From positions 310,001-374,000 of the forward strand of contig NZ_QTJV01000002.1 of NCBI RefSeq assembly GCF_003412465.1: 64,000 nucleotides of DNA, in the 5' to 3' direction. This document shows, piece by piece, positions 63,801-64,000 of this stretch. The notes beneath the pieces are model-generated. The model saw nothing but the letters and a program-made list of their open reading frames with translations, was not told the origin of the DNA and searched no databases. The first letter of the stretch is position 1. Every line of letters begins with the position of its first letter. Origin of the DNA: Chitinophaga silvisoli. GTDB lineage: Bacteria > Bacteroidota > Bacteroidia > Chitinophagales > Chitinophagaceae. The position numbers and the translations under genes are program-made.

Positions 63801-64000
63801 TGGTTTCTGGAGGTCTACCCAATAACCCATCTGACGGGTCAGGTCATCCCATTTATCTTTATATTTTAATACCTCAGTACGACAGGTCTTATTATATTCT
63901 TCAACAGAAATAGTTTTTCCAATATCTTCTTTAGTAATGCCGAGCGTTTTTTCTACACCCAGTTCCACAGGGAGACCATGGGTATCCCAACCGCCTTTGC
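60897..64000 (-). CDS. ileS: Isoleucyl-tRNA synthetase (5' end beyond the window)
   Basis: The frame runs through the right edge, so the N-terminal part is missing; about 1034 residues are present. The HIGH motif appears as GWDTHGLPVE at the cut edge, the editing domain contains FMAWTTTPWTLPSN and GTGIVHTAPAFG, and the catalytic loop is NGNKMSKRLGNVVNPF. Anticodon-binding and a C-terminal DUF5915-like region follow. WDTHGLPVE and KMSKR are the eukaryote/archaeal-like (IleS2) forms, not the GWDCHGLPIE/KMSKS type of most bacteria. A GTG at 63968 is an internal codon and not the start. dksA-like gene follows after 5 bases. Confidence 0.97.
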   Translation of the reverse strand, partial: KGGWDTHGLPVELGVEKTLGITKEDIGKTISVEEYNKTCRTEVLKYKDKWDDLTRQMGYWVDLQKPYITFENDYIESLWWCLQTLYKKGLLYKSVSIQPYSPAAGTGLSSHELNQPGTYKDVKDTTVVATFKAIESDRSAFLFEIARKADPAAEIFFMAWTTTPWTLPSNLGLTVGANIEYALIRTFNPYTGLPQFVIMATALTGKYFKKEGEDGDFAAYKEGDKVIPWQTLAVFKGSQLEEIRYEQLLPYVQPEEGDPFRVIIGDFVTTEDGTGIVHTAPAFGADDNKVGKKYGIGILTLVDRQGKFLDTVGEFAGRYVKNYKSDPDYKDVDVDIAVKLKKENRAFRVEKYEHTYPHCWRTDKPVLYYPLDAWFIRTTALKDRMVELNKTINWKPASTGTGRFGNWLENMVDWNLSRSRYWGTPLPVWRTEDNEEEICIGSVAELREELSKSLAAGVMKVPANQKDEAAYIEHLTSDLHKPFVDNIILVSASGKPMRREPDLIDVWFDSGAMPYAQWHFPFENKETFEQNFPADFIAEGVDQTRGWFYTLHALGSMLFDSVAYKTVVSNGLVLDKNGNKMSKRLGNVVNPFETLENFGADATRWYLITNASPWDSMKFDIEGIREVQRKLFGTLYNTYNFFAMYANLDNFGFREAYIPLEQRPEIDRWIISLLNTLVKDVTGFFDEYEPTQAGRAIQTFVDEHLSNWYVRLCRRRFWKGEYEHDKISAYQTLFECLETLSKLMAPVSPFFADWLFNNLNQVSKRSDRVSVHHVDFPAVVTAAIDAELEERMQLAQDISSLVLSLRKKVNIKVRQPLQKILIPVQDGHLKDQVEKVAHLIKSEVNVKGIDYLTETAGFIKKKIKPNFKSLGSKMGAKMKAVAAAITAFTDADIAVLERDGQFNLLIDNEQLPIVLSDVEIISEDIPGWTVANKGALTVALDITITPELLDEGNARELVNRIQKIRKDNDFELTDRIQVKMAAAESLKSAIINYNDYICTEILADSVELVPELQDGVEIEVNDLTFNVLVNKKS

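Overview
The window is a piece of a Bacteroidota chromosome, most likely from the family Chitinophagaceae (Chitinophaga-like). The evidence is two SusC/SusD-type outer-membrane pairs, an ECF sigma/FecR-controlled glycan locus, families largely typical of this phylum (DUF3078, DUF2490, DUF3823, group II geranylgeranylglyceryl-phosphate synthase), and recurring TAnnTTTG-type -7 promoter boxes with few Shine-Dalgarno sequences. Genus is an inference. No rRNA, tRNA, CRISPR array, prophage or intact insertion sequence was recognised.

Layout. 1-4443: the N-terminal part of a secreted F5/8C-FnIII protein, an FAD oxidoreductase, then a repeat-rich stretch holding a 112-bp inverted-repeat element, five 21/22-bp tandem repeats and two small hypothetical genes. 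4898-8694: a histidine kinase/OmpR regulator pair, a JmjC/cupin-like oxygenase and two small membrane proteins. 8891-18024 (minus strand): a small polysaccharide-utilisation locus read as ECF sigma, FecR anti-sigma, STN-containing SusC, SusD, DUF3823 lipoprotein and GH43 glycosidase, preceded by a leader carrying a very short ORF and a terminator hairpin. 18620-22497: WYL regulator with a GyrI-like gene, then acpP-fabF-rnc. 22860-28376: a tripartite RND efflux operon. 28413-36725: carboxypeptidase-regulatory-domain protein, divergent PRPP-synthetase-like protein, a second SusC/SusD pair with an unusual repeat-rich N-terminus, and a DUF2490 protein.

36793-38982: small membrane and secreted hypotheticals and about 1 kb of AT-rich DNA with a likely 41-residue membrane peptide. 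38983-45134: GGGP synthase, a LytS/LytTR two-component pair, dxs and a PaaE/FNR-type iron-sulfur reductase. 45197-47660: stress genes (Dps, OsmC, YceI). 47825-57767: scpA coupled to an AraC regulator, DUF3078, mscL, PPK2-type kinase, EamA transporter, frr, a WecA/MraY-type transferase, a lone N-terminal transketolase subunit, a LolC/E-type permease and rbfA. 57913-64000: MsbA-like ABC exporter, a DksA-type protein with a histone-H1-like tail, and ileS cut by the right edge.

Most of the window is ordinary housekeeping and glycan-uptake content. The best candidates for something undescribed are the repeat-bearing SusC N-terminus, the H1-tailed degenerate-finger DksA protein, the short-ORF/terminator leader before the sigma factor, the junction-like RNA element after dps, the inverted-repeat element at 3683-3794, and small membrane proteins that a length cut-off would hide. 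All calls were made by reading the sequence; no database search was run.
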